NCBI GenBank assembly: GCA_035943635.1
Contig: DASZBX010000144.1
Span: forward strand, 1-53,132
Direction: 5' to 3'
DNA: 53,132 nt
From: DASZBX01 sp035943635
Lineage (GTDB): Bacteria; Actinomycetota; Actinomycetes; Streptomycetales; Catenulisporaceae
Shown here: positions 1 to 9,129 of the stretch, in pieces
Numbering within the stretch: the stretch's first letter is position 1
Layout of the letters: each line of letters begins with the position of its first letter
Notes under the pieces: model-generated
The model's database searches: none
The model's input: the letters and a program-made list of their open reading frames with translations, nothing else
What the model was told of the DNA's origin: nothing
Position numbers and translations under genes: made by a program

Positions 1-198
1 GATGCCGCGGACGCAGGCCGGTGAAGATACGCTTGGACAAGGCCGTGCGGCCCAGGTATTGCGTCACAACAACACCCAAGCCGCACGGCCTGCCTCATGT
101 CAGGACAATGCCCCGATCGTTATCGCACACCACGCCGTTAGAGCGCGCGACCGGCCTCCCGCAGGCCTGCGGCCGGTGGTCCGGTCCGGTCCGGCCGG
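1..198. other. Left edge of the window
   Basis: 198 bases downstream of the beta-propeller gene. I see no supported coding sequence; CCGGTCCGGTCCGGCCGG near 180-198 may form a weak terminator. Confidence 0.3.
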
Positions 199-1371
199 TC
201 AGCGGAAGACCCCGGTGTGGCCGAGCGAGTACCGGCCCGGCTGCGGGTAGACGCACAGTCCGTGCGGCCCGTCGCCCACCGGGATCCGGGCCAGCAGCTG
301 CCCGGTGTCGGTGGAGATCGCGTAGACCTCGGAGTCGTACCGGCCGGTCAGCCACAACACCTTGCCGTCGGCCGAGACCCCGCCCATGTCCGGGCTGGCC
401 TTGCCGGGGATCTTCCAGATCGTGCGCACCTTGCCCGTGGCGAAGTCGAAGACGGAGACGGTCCCCTCGCCCCGGTTGGACACGTACATCGAGGCCGAGT
501 CGCGGCTGACGTACAGGCCGTGCGCGCCGAGCCCGGTGGGGATGAAACCGGTCACCTTGAACGAGTCCCCGTCCAGGGTCCACATGCCGTTGGCGACCAT
601 GTCGGCGACGTACCAGACCGAGCCGTCCGGGGACATCTTCACGTCCTGCGGCATCGAGCCTTCCTTGAGTGTGATCGTGCCGAGCAGCTTGTGCGTGGTC
701 GTGTCGACCTTGAGCAGCTGGCCGGAGAACTCGCAGGAGGCGATGAAGTAGGTGCCGTCGGGGGAGAAGTCGGCGTGGTTCACCCCGGCGCACGGCACGT
801 TCAGGATGTCCTGGATCGCCATGGTGTGCGGGTCGCGGAACACGATCTGGCGGTCCGCCTCGGCCATCACCAGGGCGGACTTGCCGTCGGGGGTGAAGTA
901 GAGGTTGTACGGGTCGTGCACCGCCACCGGCGTGCCGAACTTCCCGGTCATCGGGTCGATCGGGGTCAGCGAGTTGCCCTCGTCGTTGTTCACCCAGAGG
1001 GTCTTCAGGTCCCAGGACGGCACCACGTGCTGCGGCTGGTCGCCGACCGGGACCGTGCGCACCACCTTGTAGGTGGCCGGGTCGATCACGCTGACCGTGT
1101 TCGACATGGTGTTGGGCACGTAGACGTACGACGGCATGTCCTTCACGGTCGGCGAGAGGTTGCCCGGCCCGTCGGCGAAGTACACGTTCGACGGGTCGTA
1201 GTCGGGCATCCCGGGCAGGCCCGGCTTGAGCGCGGCCTCCCGGGCGGGGGCCGGCTTGACCGGTCCGGGCGGCGCGGCGGGCACGGCCCGGTCGCCGGAA
1301 CAGCCGCCGGCGGTCAGCCCGGCGAGCACGGCCAGGCAGCCGGCCGCGGAGAGGGTCCTGGTGAGCTTCAC
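199..1371 (-). CDS. YVTN/NHL-type beta-propeller lipoprotein
   Basis: A 390-residue secreted protein. The first 25 residues form a signal peptide with a lipobox-like end (LTAGGC), so it is probably anchored to the outer face of the membrane. The rest consists of about seven repeats of roughly 45 residues with YVTN-like strands such as VYVPNTMSNTVSVIDP, WVNNDEGNSLTPIDP and MYVSNRGEGTVSVFD, as in seven-bladed propellers. These proteins are usually binding or scaffold surfaces; no catalytic residues are visible. The ATG overlaps the stop of the upstream deacetylase gene (ATGA), so the two are translationally coupled and probably act together at the cell surface. The ligand is unknown. Confidence 0.88.
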   Translation of the reverse strand: MKLTRTLSAAGCLAVLAGLTAGGCSGDRAVPAAPPGPVKPAPAREAALKPGLPGMPDYDPSNVYFADGPGNLSPTVKDMPSYVYVPNTMSNTVSVIDPATYKVVRTVPVGDQPQHVVPSWDLKTLWVNNDEGNSLTPIDPMTGKFGTPVAVHDPYNLYFTPDGKSALVMAEADRQIVFRDPHTMAIQDILNVPCAGVNHADFSPDGTYFIASCEFSGQLLKVDTTTHKLLGTITLKEGSMPQDVKMSPDGSVWYVADMVANGMWTLDGDSFKVTGFIPTGLGAHGLYVSRDSASMYVSNRGEGTVSVFDFATGKVRTIWKIPGKASPDMGGVSADGKVLWLTGRYDSEVYAISTDTGQLLARIPVGDGPHGLCVYPQPGRYSLGHTGVFR

Positions 1372-2414
1372 TGCTGGCCTGCTTCCTGGCTCGGGAGGAC
1401 GGGCCGGGCCGGACGGGCCGGGTCCGGGGCGGGGAACAGATCGGCGGCGGTCAGCGCGAGCAGGCCGCGGGTGCGCAGCCCGGCCAGGATCGCGGGCAGG
1501 GCCTCGACCGTGCCGCGGTGGCCGAGGTGCAGCGAGACCACGTCGCCGGGCGCGATCACGCCGAGCACGTTGCGCACGATCGCGGCCGAGCCGGGATCGG
1601 CGTAGTCCTTGGGGTCGACGTCGTAGGAGAGCACGTCGGTGTACCCGGCCTTGGCCGCGGCGGCGCGGACGGTGGCGGTGGCGTGTTGGGCCTGGGAGGG
1701 GCGGAACCAGCGGCCCTGGCTGCCGGTGAGCTTGCGCAGCTCGGCCGCGCAGGCCGCGATCTCGTTGTAGGCGCCGAGCGGGGAGAGCGCGCTGATGTTC
1801 AGGTGGTGCTGGGTGTGGTTGCCGAGTTCGTGGCCGCCGTCCAGGACCCGCTTGGCCATCTGGGGGTAGGCGGTCAGCCAGCTGCCGACGGCCAGCACGG
1901 TGACCTGGGCTCCGCCGCGCTCGGCCTCGCCGAGCAGCGAGTTGGCCAGGGCCGGGGTGCCGCCGCCGTGGAAGGTCAGGGCCACCGCGCTGGTGGTGGC
2001 CCCGGCCCGGGTGACCTCGGTCACGCCGTTCGCCTGGACGGCGCCCGCAGTGGCGGGCGGGGCGCTGGGCCGCGGGCTGACGATCACCGGCCCGGCCACC
2101 GGGGTTTTGGTCGCGGCGCCGGCCCGGGCCGCGGCGGTCAGCGCGGCGTGTTCGGCCTCGCCGGCCTTCGCGGCGGCCGAGGCGCCGCAGGCGCTGGTGC
2201 TCAGCGGCAGGGCCAGGCCGAGGCCGGCCGCCGCGCGCAGGGCCGCCCGGCGCGGCCAGCCCGGTACGGCCGGCTTGGCCGGTGCGGCCGGGCCGGCCAC
2301 CGCGGGTGCGGCCGGCCGGATCGGTCCGGTCGGCCCGGCCGTCGTGGCGGAGTCCGAGTCCGATCCCACGGCCGCCACGGACCGCACCGTCGATTCACCA
2401 CTGCGCTCTAGCAC
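1368..2414 (-). CDS. NodB-like polysaccharide deacetylase-family protein with altered motif 1
   Basis: A 348-residue protein. An N-terminal region rich in Ala/Pro is followed by a twin-arginine/lipoprotein-like signal (RRAALRAAAGLGLALPLSTSAC, about residues 56-77), so it is exported. The NodB fold follows from about residue 140. Motif 2 is intact (NHTQHH, metal-binding histidines), as are the FRPS motif and the late LHLGH motif. Motif 1, normally TFDDG with the catalytic and metal-binding aspartates, reads TFHGGG. Classical metal-dependent deacetylation may therefore be changed or lost. It is upstream of and overlaps the beta-propeller lipoprotein gene. The start is uncertain; the GTG/ATG region before the signal is low-complexity. 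Confidence 0.85.
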   Translation of the reverse strand: MLERSGESTVRSVAAVGSDSDSATTAGPTGPIRPAAPAVAGPAAPAKPAVPGWPRRAALRAAAGLGLALPLSTSACGASAAAKAGEAEHAALTAAARAGAATKTPVAGPVIVSPRPSAPPATAGAVQANGVTEVTRAGATTSAVALTFHGGGTPALANSLLGEAERGGAQVTVLAVGSWLTAYPQMAKRVLDGGHELGNHTQHHLNISALSPLGAYNEIAACAAELRKLTGSQGRWFRPSQAQHATATVRAAAAKAGYTDVLSYDVDPKDYADPGSAAIVRNVLGVIAPGDVVSLHLGHRGTVEALPAILAGLRTRGLLALTAADLFPAPDPARPARPVLPSQEAGQQ

Positions 2415-2553
2415 ACCTGCCAGATTATTGACGCTTCGTCATTTGTCCTGGTCAACCATGCGCCGAACGGTCTAAGCGGTCACTCGGACGAGTGCCCGGA
2501 GCAGAATCGGGCCCGAACGCCGACCTGGATTCCACCCCGGATCCGGCCTCGGA
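2415..2553. other. Intergenic region upstream of the deacetylase-propeller pair
   Basis: These 139 bases lie between the maf end and the deacetylase start. They include an AT-richer stretch (around 2420-2455) that probably holds the promoter of the two-gene unit. No RNA gene is apparent. Confidence 0.4.
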
Positions 2554-3300
2554 TCAGGGTGCCCACAGGTCCTGGATCCGCACCCCGGCCTCGCCGAGCA
2601 GGCGGCGCAACAGCGGCAGGGACAGGCCGATCACGTTGGACGGATCCCCGGCGATCGAATCCACGAAGCTGCCGCCGAGACCGTCCAGGGTGAACGCCCC
2701 GGCCACGTGCAGCGGCTCGCCGGTCGCGACGTACGCGTCGATCTCCTCGTCGGACACGTCCGAGAACCGGACCAGCGTCACCCCGGCGTCTATGTACACG
2801 GAGTTCGCGGCCGGGCTGCCGTCCGCGGGCTCCCGGGTGTCGATCAGGCAGTGGCCGGTCACCAGCATCCCGCTCTTGCCGCGCATCTGCCGCCAGCGCT
2901 CGGCCGCCTGCTCCGGTCCGGACGGCTTGCCGTACGCGACCCCGTCGAGGTCGAGCACCGAGTCGCAGCCGATCACCAGCGCGCCCGGCCCGACCCGCTT
3001 GGCCACCACCTGCGCCTTGGCGTGGGCGAGGGTCAGCGCGAGCTCGTGCGGGGTGGCCGCGTCGTACGCCGACTCGTCGATCTCGCTGACCACGGTCTCC
3101 GGCAGGAACCCGGCGTCCCGCAGCAGCCGCAGCCGGGCCGGGGACTGCGAGGCCAGGACCAGTCGCGGAGCCGGTCCGCCGGCCGCGATCCCGGCCCGGC
3201 CGGCGGCCGGCGCCGACTCATCCGCCCGGGCGCGGTTCCCGCCGCCCGGCTGCTCGCGCTGCTCGTCCGATCCCGACTGCTCCTGCGCATGGTTGTCCAT
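2554..3300 (-). CDS. maf: Maf-family nucleoside triphosphate pyrophosphatase
   Basis: A 248-residue protein. Residues ~46-245 match Maf: the signature LVLASQSPARLRLL, the EIDES segment, ALTLAHAKAQVVA, VIGCDSVLDLDG with the catalytic Asp, and the GKP segment. Maf proteins hydrolyse non-canonical or modified nucleoside triphosphates to monophosphates in the cytoplasm, and some affect septation. The first ~45 residues are a Gln/Ala/Gly-rich extension with no homology that I recognise, so a later start is possible. It is the third gene of a pccB-accE-maf run, 38 bases after accE, an arrangement common in actinobacteria. Confidence 0.93.
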   Translation of the reverse strand: MDNHAQEQSGSDEQREQPGGGNRARADESAPAAGRAGIAAGGPAPRLVLASQSPARLRLLRDAGFLPETVVSEIDESAYDAATPHELALTLAHAKAQVVAKRVGPGALVIGCDSVLDLDGVAYGKPSGPEQAAERWRQMRGKSGMLVTGHCLIDTREPADGSPAANSVYIDAGVTLVRFSDVSDEEIDAYVATGEPLHVAGAFTLDGLGGSFVDSIAGDPSNVIGLSLPLLRRLLGEAGVRIQDLWAP

Positions 3301-3338
3301 GCGGCCATTCTTCCCTACCGGGCGAAGGCGCCGTCCCT

Positions 3339-3569
3339 CTAACGAGGGAACGCCGCGGCGCGCCAGCCGTTCGCCGCGGGGGCCAGCGGTCCGCGCACGT
3401 ACCGCGAACGGTCGGTCCAGCCGGACGCGGGCGCCGCGGACGGTTGCTCGTCCGGCGCCGACCCGGCCGCGGCCAGCACGCCGAGCAGCGCGGCCAGTTC
3501 CTCCGCGGTCGGCTCGCCGCGCACGATCCGGATCAGGGCGGGTTCAGTCACGTCGGTCACCTCGGTCAC
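3339..3569 (-). CDS. Acyl-CoA carboxylase epsilon subunit
   Basis: A small 76-residue protein beginning at a GTG that overlaps the pccB stop (GTGA). After a few residues it has the conserved motif PALIRIVRGEPTAEELAALL, typical of the epsilon subunit that stabilises actinobacterial acyl-CoA carboxylase alpha-beta complexes. The middle is a flexible Ala/Pro stretch and the C-terminus has the WTDRSRYVR element. The start was chosen from the overlap; a longer open frame upstream is antisense noise within pccB. It acts with the biotinylated alpha subunit, which is encoded elsewhere. Confidence 0.9.
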   Translation of the reverse strand: MTEVTDVTEPALIRIVRGEPTAEELAALLGVLAAAGSAPDEQPSAAPASGWTDRSRYVRGPLAPAANGWRAAAFPR

Positions 3570-5158
3570 AGCGGGATGTTCCCATGCTTCTTCGGCGGCA
3601 GCGCCGCGCGCTTGGTGCGCAGGGTGCGCAGCGCGCGGGTCACGTACAGCCGGGTCTCGGCCGGCTCGATCACCGCGTCGACGTACCCGCGCTCGGCCGC
3701 GACATACGGGTTGAGCAGGGTGTCTTCGTACTCGGTGATCAGCTGCGCGCGCCGGGCCTCCGGGTCGGCGGCCGCGGCCACCTCCCGCTTGCCCAGGATG
3801 TTCACCGCGCCCGAGGCGCCCATCACCGCGATCTGCGCGGTCGGCCAGGCCACGTTGATGTCCGCGCCCAGGTGCTTGGAGCCCATCACGTCGTACGCGC
3901 CGCCGAACGCCTTGCGGGTGATCACGGTGACCAGCGGCACGGTGGCCTCGGCGTAGGCGTAGAGCAGCTTGGCCCCGCGCCGGATGATCCCGTTCCACTC
4001 CTGGTCCGCGCCGGGCAGGAAGCCGGGCACGTCCACGAAGGTCAGGATCGGGATGTTGAACGCGTCACACGTCCGGATGAACCGGGCAGCCTTCTCCGAG
4101 GCGTCGATGTCCAGGCAGCCGGCCAGCTGCATCGGCTGGTTGGCCACCACCCCGACCGAGCGGCCCTCCACTCGGCCGAAGCCGACCAGGATGTTCGGCG
4201 CGAACAGCGCCTGCACCTCCTGGAAGTCCTGCTCGTCGAGCACCTGCTCGATCACCTGGTGCATGTCGTAGGGCTGGTTCGCCGAGTCCGGGATGAGGGT
4301 GTTGAGCGTGCCGTCCGCGTCGGTCGGCTCCAGCTCCGCGAGGGCCTCGAAGACCGGCGGGTCCTCCAGGTTGTTCTGCGGCAGGAACGACAGCAGGCCC
4401 CGGACGTACTCGATCGCGTCCTTCTCGTCGGCCGCCGCGTAGTGCGCGATGCCGGACTTGGTGTTGTGCGCGTGCGCCCCGCCGAGCTCCTCGTGGCCGA
4501 CGTCCTCGCCGGTCACGGTCTTGATCACGTCCGGTCCGGTGATGTACATGTGCGAGGTCTTCTCGACCATCACGATGAAGTCGGTCAGCGCCGGGGAGTA
4601 CACCGCGCCGCCGGCCGCTGGGCCCATGATCAGCGAGATCTGCGGGATGACGCCCGAGGCGTGCACGTTGCGCCGGAAGATCTCGGCGAACGCGCCGAGC
4701 GCGACCACGCCCTCCTGGATCCGGGCCCCGCCGCCGTCGTTGATCCCGACCAGCGGACAGCCGATCTTCATGGCCAGGTCCATCACCTTGCAGATCTTCT
4801 CGCCGTTCACCTCGCCGAGCGAACCGCCGTAGACGGTGAAGTCCTGTGAGAAGACACACACAGTCCGTCCGTCCACGGTTCCGTACCCGGTGACCACTCC
4901 GTCCGTATACGGGCGGTTCTGTTCCACCCCGAAGTTGGTCGAGCGGTGCCTGGCCAACCCGTCGAGCTCCTGGAAGGACCCGTCGTCGAGGAGCAGTCCG
5001 ATCCGCTCCCGGGCCGTCAGCTTGCCCTTGGCATGCTGGGCCTCGATGGCCCGGGCCGAGCCCGCATTCACCGCCTCGCCCAGGCGTTCGCGCAGCTCAG
5101 CCAGTTTTCCAGCGGTGGTGTGAATGTCGATCGGCTCAGTCACGGTCTTGTCGTCCAC
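3566..5158 (-). CDS. pccB: Acyl-CoA (propionyl/acetyl-CoA) carboxylase beta subunit, carboxyltransferase
   Basis: A 530-residue protein of the usual length. The crotonase-like halves carry the expected motifs: KGKLTARERI near the N-terminus, FSQDFTVYGGSLGEVNG, NDGGGARIQEG (N-half oxyanion hole), IMGPAAGGAVYSPAL, and in the C-half FVDVPGFLPG and ITRKAFGGAYDVMGSK. It transfers carboxyl from biotin to acetyl- or propionyl-CoA, feeding fatty-acid and polyketide precursors. The divergent birA gene encodes the ligase that loads biotin on the partner subunit. A 77-bp gap to birA holds the divergent promoters. Confidence 0.97.
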   Translation of the reverse strand: MDDKTVTEPIDIHTTAGKLAELRERLGEAVNAGSARAIEAQHAKGKLTARERIGLLLDDGSFQELDGLARHRSTNFGVEQNRPYTDGVVTGYGTVDGRTVCVFSQDFTVYGGSLGEVNGEKICKVMDLAMKIGCPLVGINDGGGARIQEGVVALGAFAEIFRRNVHASGVIPQISLIMGPAAGGAVYSPALTDFIVMVEKTSHMYITGPDVIKTVTGEDVGHEELGGAHAHNTKSGIAHYAAADEKDAIEYVRGLLSFLPQNNLEDPPVFEALAELEPTDADGTLNTLIPDSANQPYDMHQVIEQVLDEQDFQEVQALFAPNILVGFGRVEGRSVGVVANQPMQLAGCLDIDASEKAARFIRTCDAFNIPILTFVDVPGFLPGADQEWNGIIRRGAKLLYAYAEATVPLVTVITRKAFGGAYDVMGSKHLGADINVAWPTAQIAVMGASGAVNILGKREVAAAADPEARRAQLITEYEDTLLNPYVAAERGYVDAVIEPAETRLYVTRALRTLRTKRAALPPKKHGNIPL

Positions 5159-5235
5159 CTTGTCTCACTCACTTTCAATCCTGCGCCGCACACGCAGTTG
5201 ACGACAATCTACCCGCTCCGGCTACGGTGCTGGAT

Positions 5236-6165
5236 ATGACCTCTCCCTATTCCGATCTCGACCGGCCGGCCCTGCACGAAGGCGCCCTCCAGCGGGCGCT
5301 GACGGGGTCGGGGGGGTTCGTCTCGGCCCTGCGCGTGCTGCCCGAGGTCGACTCCACCAACTCCGCCCTGATGGCCGCCGCCGCGGACGGTGCCCCGCAC
5401 GGATCCGTGCTGGTGGCCGAGGTGCAGACCGCCGGCCGCGGGCGGCTGGGCCGCACCTGGCAGGCCCCGGCCAGGTCCGGCCTGTTCCTGTCGGTCCTGG
5501 TCCGGCCGCAGCAGGTGCCGCCCGCGCAGTGGGGCTGGCTGCCCTTGCTGGCCGGCGTTTCGGCCCGCTCCGCGGTGGCCGCGGTGACCAGACTCGACGT
5601 CGCCCTCAAATGGCCCAACGACCTGATCCTGGACGACGCCGCAGAGGTCTCCGACTCGGCCGATCGGACCGAATCGGCCGCGCCCGCCCCGGGCTCCGCG
5701 GCCGGGCCGGCCGGGGAATCCGGCTACGGCTACGGCCTCGGCCGCAAGCTCGGCGGCATCCTGGTCGAGCGGGTGACCGGCGCCGATCCGGCCGCTGTGA
5801 TCGGGATCGGACTGAACGTCACCCTGCGGCGCAGCGAACTGCCCGCCCCGCACGCCACCTCGCTCGCCCTGGCCGGGGCCGAGGTCACCGACCGGGACAC
5901 CCTGCTGCGCGCCCTGCTGCGCTCCTTCGGGACCTGGTACACCGAGTGGGCCGCGGCCGCGGGCGACGCCGAACGCAGTGGTCTGCTGTCCGCGTACCGC
6001 GCGGCGTGTGCCACGGTCGGCCGGCAGGTGCGCGCGGAGCTGCCCGGCGGCGCGTCCGTCAGTGGTCTGGCCGCCTCGGTGGACGCCCGTGGCCGACTCG
6101 TGATCCGGACCGTCGACGGCGCGCAGACGCCGGTCAGCGCGGGAGATCTGGTCCACCTGCGCTGA
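5236..6165 (+). CDS. birA: Biotin-[acetyl-CoA-carboxylase] ligase
   Basis: About 309 residues. The ligase core is present: VDSTNSALM, EVQTAGRGRLGRTWQ (the GRGRxGR adenylate-binding loop), LKWPNDLIL, and GGILVE plus IGIGLNV. There is no N-terminal HTH, so this is a group I enzyme that biotinylates carboxylases but does not itself regulate transcription. A ~35-residue Ala/Pro/Gly-rich insert (DDAAEVSDSADR onward) separates WPNDLIL from GGILVE. The C-terminal SH3-like domain is recognisable (GRLVIRTVDG). ATG 5236 was chosen; GTG 5227 in the same frame is possible. It is divergent from pccB, its functional partner operon. Confidence 0.95.
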   Translation: MTSPYSDLDRPALHEGALQRALTGSGGFVSALRVLPEVDSTNSALMAAAADGAPHGSVLVAEVQTAGRGRLGRTWQAPARSGLFLSVLVRPQQVPPAQWGWLPLLAGVSARSAVAAVTRLDVALKWPNDLILDDAAEVSDSADRTESAAPAPGSAAGPAGESGYGYGLGRKLGGILVERVTGADPAAVIGIGLNVTLRRSELPAPHATSLALAGAEVTDRDTLLRALLRSFGTWYTEWAAAAGDAERSGLLSAYRAACATVGRQVRAELPGGASVSGLAASVDARGRLVIRTVDGAQTPVSAGDLVHLR

Positions 6166-6339
6166 ACCCGGGCCGCCCCGGCCGTCCGAAGCGCGAATGT
6201 CCCGACTCGCACATAGCGCTTTGTGGGTGGTCCGTGCCAGGATTCGCCCTGAGGAATTACCAAGTTGTATCAACACAGCCGAACAGCAGGGCGGCCGGCC
6301 GAGAGAACCAGGCCGCCTCAAGAGGGGATAGGGATCGAT

Positions 6340-6858
6340 ATGGGGTATCCGGACCGCCTGTTAAGTGAGGGCGAGCGGATCGACTTGGAGCTGCGGCCGC
6401 ACTGGAAGGCCCTGGTCTTCCCCGCGATCGTGTTGGTGGTGACGCTGGGCGCCGGCGGCTTTCTGGCCGCGATCACGCCGAACGGCTCGTCGCAGAAGTG
6501 GATCTGGATCGCCATAGCGGTCGTCGCCGTGATCATCCTGATCTGGTTCACCGTGCGCCCGTGGATAATCTGGATGAACCAGAACTACATCATTACCAAC
6601 CGCCGCCTGATCATCCGCGAGGGTCTGATACACCGGGTCGGCCGGGACATCCCGCTGGAGAAGATCAACGACGTGTCCTTCCGGCACGACTCCCTGCTCG
6701 ACCGGATGCTCGGCTGCGGCACCCTGGTCTGCGAGTCGGCCGGCGAGCACGGCCAGGTCCTGCTCAACGACATCCCCCGGGTCGAGGAGACCCAGCGCGA
6801 ACTGGCCTCGCTGATCTCCGGCTCCCCGGTCGAGCAGCAGAGCAAGCACGAGAACTGA
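6340..6858 (+). CDS. PH domain (bPH2/YdbT-like) membrane protein
   Basis: 172 residues from ATG 6340, which has an AGGGGATAGGG ribosome-binding region upstream. Two membrane helices lie near residues 20-45 and 52-75, followed by a bPH2 domain with the hallmark run YIITNRRLIIREGLI and then DIPLEKINDVSF and GCGTLVCESAG. Such proteins are common next to birA and carboxylase genes in actinobacteria; their role is unknown. It is separated from birA by 174 bases with an AT-rich patch near 6255, so it probably has its own promoter. Confidence 0.88.
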   Translation: MGYPDRLLSEGERIDLELRPHWKALVFPAIVLVVTLGAGGFLAAITPNGSSQKWIWIAIAVVAVIILIWFTVRPWIIWMNQNYIITNRRLIIREGLIHRVGRDIPLEKINDVSFRHDSLLDRMLGCGTLVCESAGEHGQVLLNDIPRVEETQRELASLISGSPVEQQSKHEN

Positions 6859-7167
6859 GCCGCAGCGCGGCGATCGCGCCGCGCCGGCTCGAACGCCACG
6901 CCGGCCCCGGGGGTCCGGACCGGCCCGGTGCGCTGCTCCAGCCGCCGGACCGGGACGGGCCCCGGGCCGGTGCGGCCGCAGTCCCCGGCCGGTCGGAAGC
7001 AGGGTTCGGACACTTGCGGCGGCCGGGCGAACAGCATGGCAGAGTCCGTTGACACGAACGCCGGATCGCTTGCCGGGCAAGGCGACCGCGCGGCGCAAAC
7101 GTCCACGGACACACAGTGACGCAGTATCAGGTATCGTCACTCTCGGGACATCGAGTGGCGACAGTCT

Positions 7168-9006
7168 GTGCTTTCACGGGCCTCGCCCGGGGACGCATTC
7201 GGACCCAAGGTATGCGAACAGGTGAGTGGGATCTCCGACACGCAGGGCGCGAGCATCGGTGGCAGGACCGCCGTGCGGCCGGGTAGCGAGGCTCTGGCCG
7301 CGGCCCGGCTGCGTGCGCTCACCGGCTTCGCCAGGGCCATGGCCTCGGCCCACTCGGTGGACGAGGTGATCGCCAGCGCGGCCCGCGAGGCCAAGACCCA
7401 CCTGGGCGCGAGCACCGCCTCCATCTCCCGCTGGGAGCGCGAGACCGGCCGGCTGCGGGTGCTGGTCAACTACGGCGACCTGGCCAAGGACGAACAGCCC
7501 TTCCCGAAGGACGAGTCCTACCCGGTCACCGACTTCCCCGAGATCCTGCTCAGCGACGACGACCTCGGCCCGTGGATCCAGCTGGCCGACGGCGCGGACG
7601 GGGACCCCAAGCGGGTGCTGATGCTCCAGCGCCGGGAACGCCGCTGCGCCCTGATCGCGCCGATCGTGTTCAACGGCCGGGCCTGGGGCGAGCTGTTCGC
7701 CGCCCGGACCAAGGACCAGGAGCTGTACAACCGCGACGACGTCGACTTCGCCGCCGCGTTCGCCGCCCAGATAGCCGCCGGGCTGGCCAAGGCCGACCAC
7801 GTCAAGGAGGTCGAGCGCCTCGCCTTCACCGACCAGCTGACCGGCCTGGCCAACCGCCGCGCCTTCGACGCCCGGCTGGACGCCGCGTTCGACCGGCACA
7901 CCCGCGAGGGCACCCTGATCTCCCTGGTCGTGTGCGACGTCAACGGCCTGAAACGGATGAACGACGGCCACGGCCACGACAACGGCGACGTGCTGCTGGT
8001 CCAGCTGGCCGGGGTGATCTCGGCCGCCGCCGCGCTGCTGCCCGGCTCGATCGCGGCCCGGCTCGGCGGGGACGAGTTCTGCCTGCTGGCCGAGGGCTAC
8101 ACCGCCGACGACGTGGTCTCGGTGGCCCAGGAACTGTGCCGCAACGCCCTGCTGGTGCGCGGCGGCGAGGGCGTGGCCTGCGGGGTGGCGTCCACCGGGG
8201 ACGCGATCGGCGCGATCGAGACCCGGGACCGGCTGTTCCGGCTGGCCGACGCGGCCCAGTACCGGGCCAAGCGCTCGCGCTCGCTGCAACCGGTGGTGGC
8301 CGGCCGGCCGAACGACCTGTGGGAGACCGGCGGCGAACCCGTGCCGCCGGTCCAGGAGAGCCCCGCGCTGGTCCGCGGCCCGCGCCGGGCCGCCCCCCGG
8401 CAGCTGCCGCTGGCCTCGCGGCTGCCGGACCGCCGGGTGTACCGCGGCCGGGACGTGGTCGCGGTCGAGCAGCTGCTCGCCGACGGCCTGCGCCTGCTCG
8501 ACGCCGAACAGATCCAGCGCGGCTCGCTGCCCCCGGTCGCCGACCGGGTCACGATCATCGCCGACGTGCTCGCCCGCGGCCTGGACGCGGCGTCCTGGTA
8601 CATCTACCGGCGCGGCGTGCTGGAGGACAAGCTCACCCTGGAGGCCAAGTCCGAGCTGCGCGCCCCGCCGGAGCACAGCGTGCTCGGCGATGCGTTGGCC
8701 GGGGTGATCCAGGCCTCGTTCAGCCCGGTCCAGATCGCCGGGATCACCGACCTGTTCAGTGGCGGCGCCCGATTGACCGTGGCCGATGTGGATTTCGACA
8801 TCGGGCCGGCCGGGTTCACCTACCCGACTGTGGTCTCTCCTCAGCTCGGTACGGCCGGGTATGTCGCCGCCCTGTCTGCCGGCGCGACGGCGCCGGACGG
8901 GTCCGAGTGGCTTGTGTCCATCCTGCTTGATGTCATCTCGCGGCCTGCTTCGCCGGCTCAGCCTTTGCTGCGCACTCTGCTGGCTAGCGCGCTGCTGCGT
9001 AACTGA
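7168..9006 (+). CDS. GAF and GGDEF domain protein (putative diguanylate cyclase)
   Basis: Up to 612 residues. A GAF-like sensor (about residues 35-215) is followed by a GGDEF domain beginning LTGLANRRAFDARL. The active-site loop RLGGDEF is intact, so c-di-GMP synthesis is possible. No RxxD product-inhibition site precedes it. A linker and a second GAF-like C-terminal region (about 430-610) follow. There is no signal peptide or membrane helix, so it is a cytoplasmic signalling protein. GTG 7168 is the longest start; GTG 7222, just after an AAGG, fits equally well. It is monocistronic, and no EAL domain is visible nearby. Confidence 0.9.
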   Translation: MLSRASPGDAFGPKVCEQVSGISDTQGASIGGRTAVRPGSEALAAARLRALTGFARAMASAHSVDEVIASAAREAKTHLGASTASISRWERETGRLRVLVNYGDLAKDEQPFPKDESYPVTDFPEILLSDDDLGPWIQLADGADGDPKRVLMLQRRERRCALIAPIVFNGRAWGELFAARTKDQELYNRDDVDFAAAFAAQIAAGLAKADHVKEVERLAFTDQLTGLANRRAFDARLDAAFDRHTREGTLISLVVCDVNGLKRMNDGHGHDNGDVLLVQLAGVISAAAALLPGSIAARLGGDEFCLLAEGYTADDVVSVAQELCRNALLVRGGEGVACGVASTGDAIGAIETRDRLFRLADAAQYRAKRSRSLQPVVAGRPNDLWETGGEPVPPVQESPALVRGPRRAAPRQLPLASRLPDRRVYRGRDVVAVEQLLADGLRLLDAEQIQRGSLPPVADRVTIIADVLARGLDAASWYIYRRGVLEDKLTLEAKSELRAPPEHSVLGDALAGVIQASFSPVQIAGITDLFSGGARLTVADVDFDIGPAGFTYPTVVSPQLGTAGYVAALSAGATAPDGSEWLVSILLDVISRPASPAQPLLRTLLASALLRN

Positions 9007-9129
9007 TCTTTTGGCGGCCGCTGACTCGGTGGACGCTTGGCCGGGGCGTCGTTTACGGCTGGTTTCGCGCTCGCCGATCGTCCGCAACGGGATCGTCCCA
9101 CGCTGGACAAGCGCGGCTACGATATACCC

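Noticed and set aside
2492..4849. 785-residue plus-strand open frame
   Set aside because: It is antisense to maf, accE and pccB; composition only.
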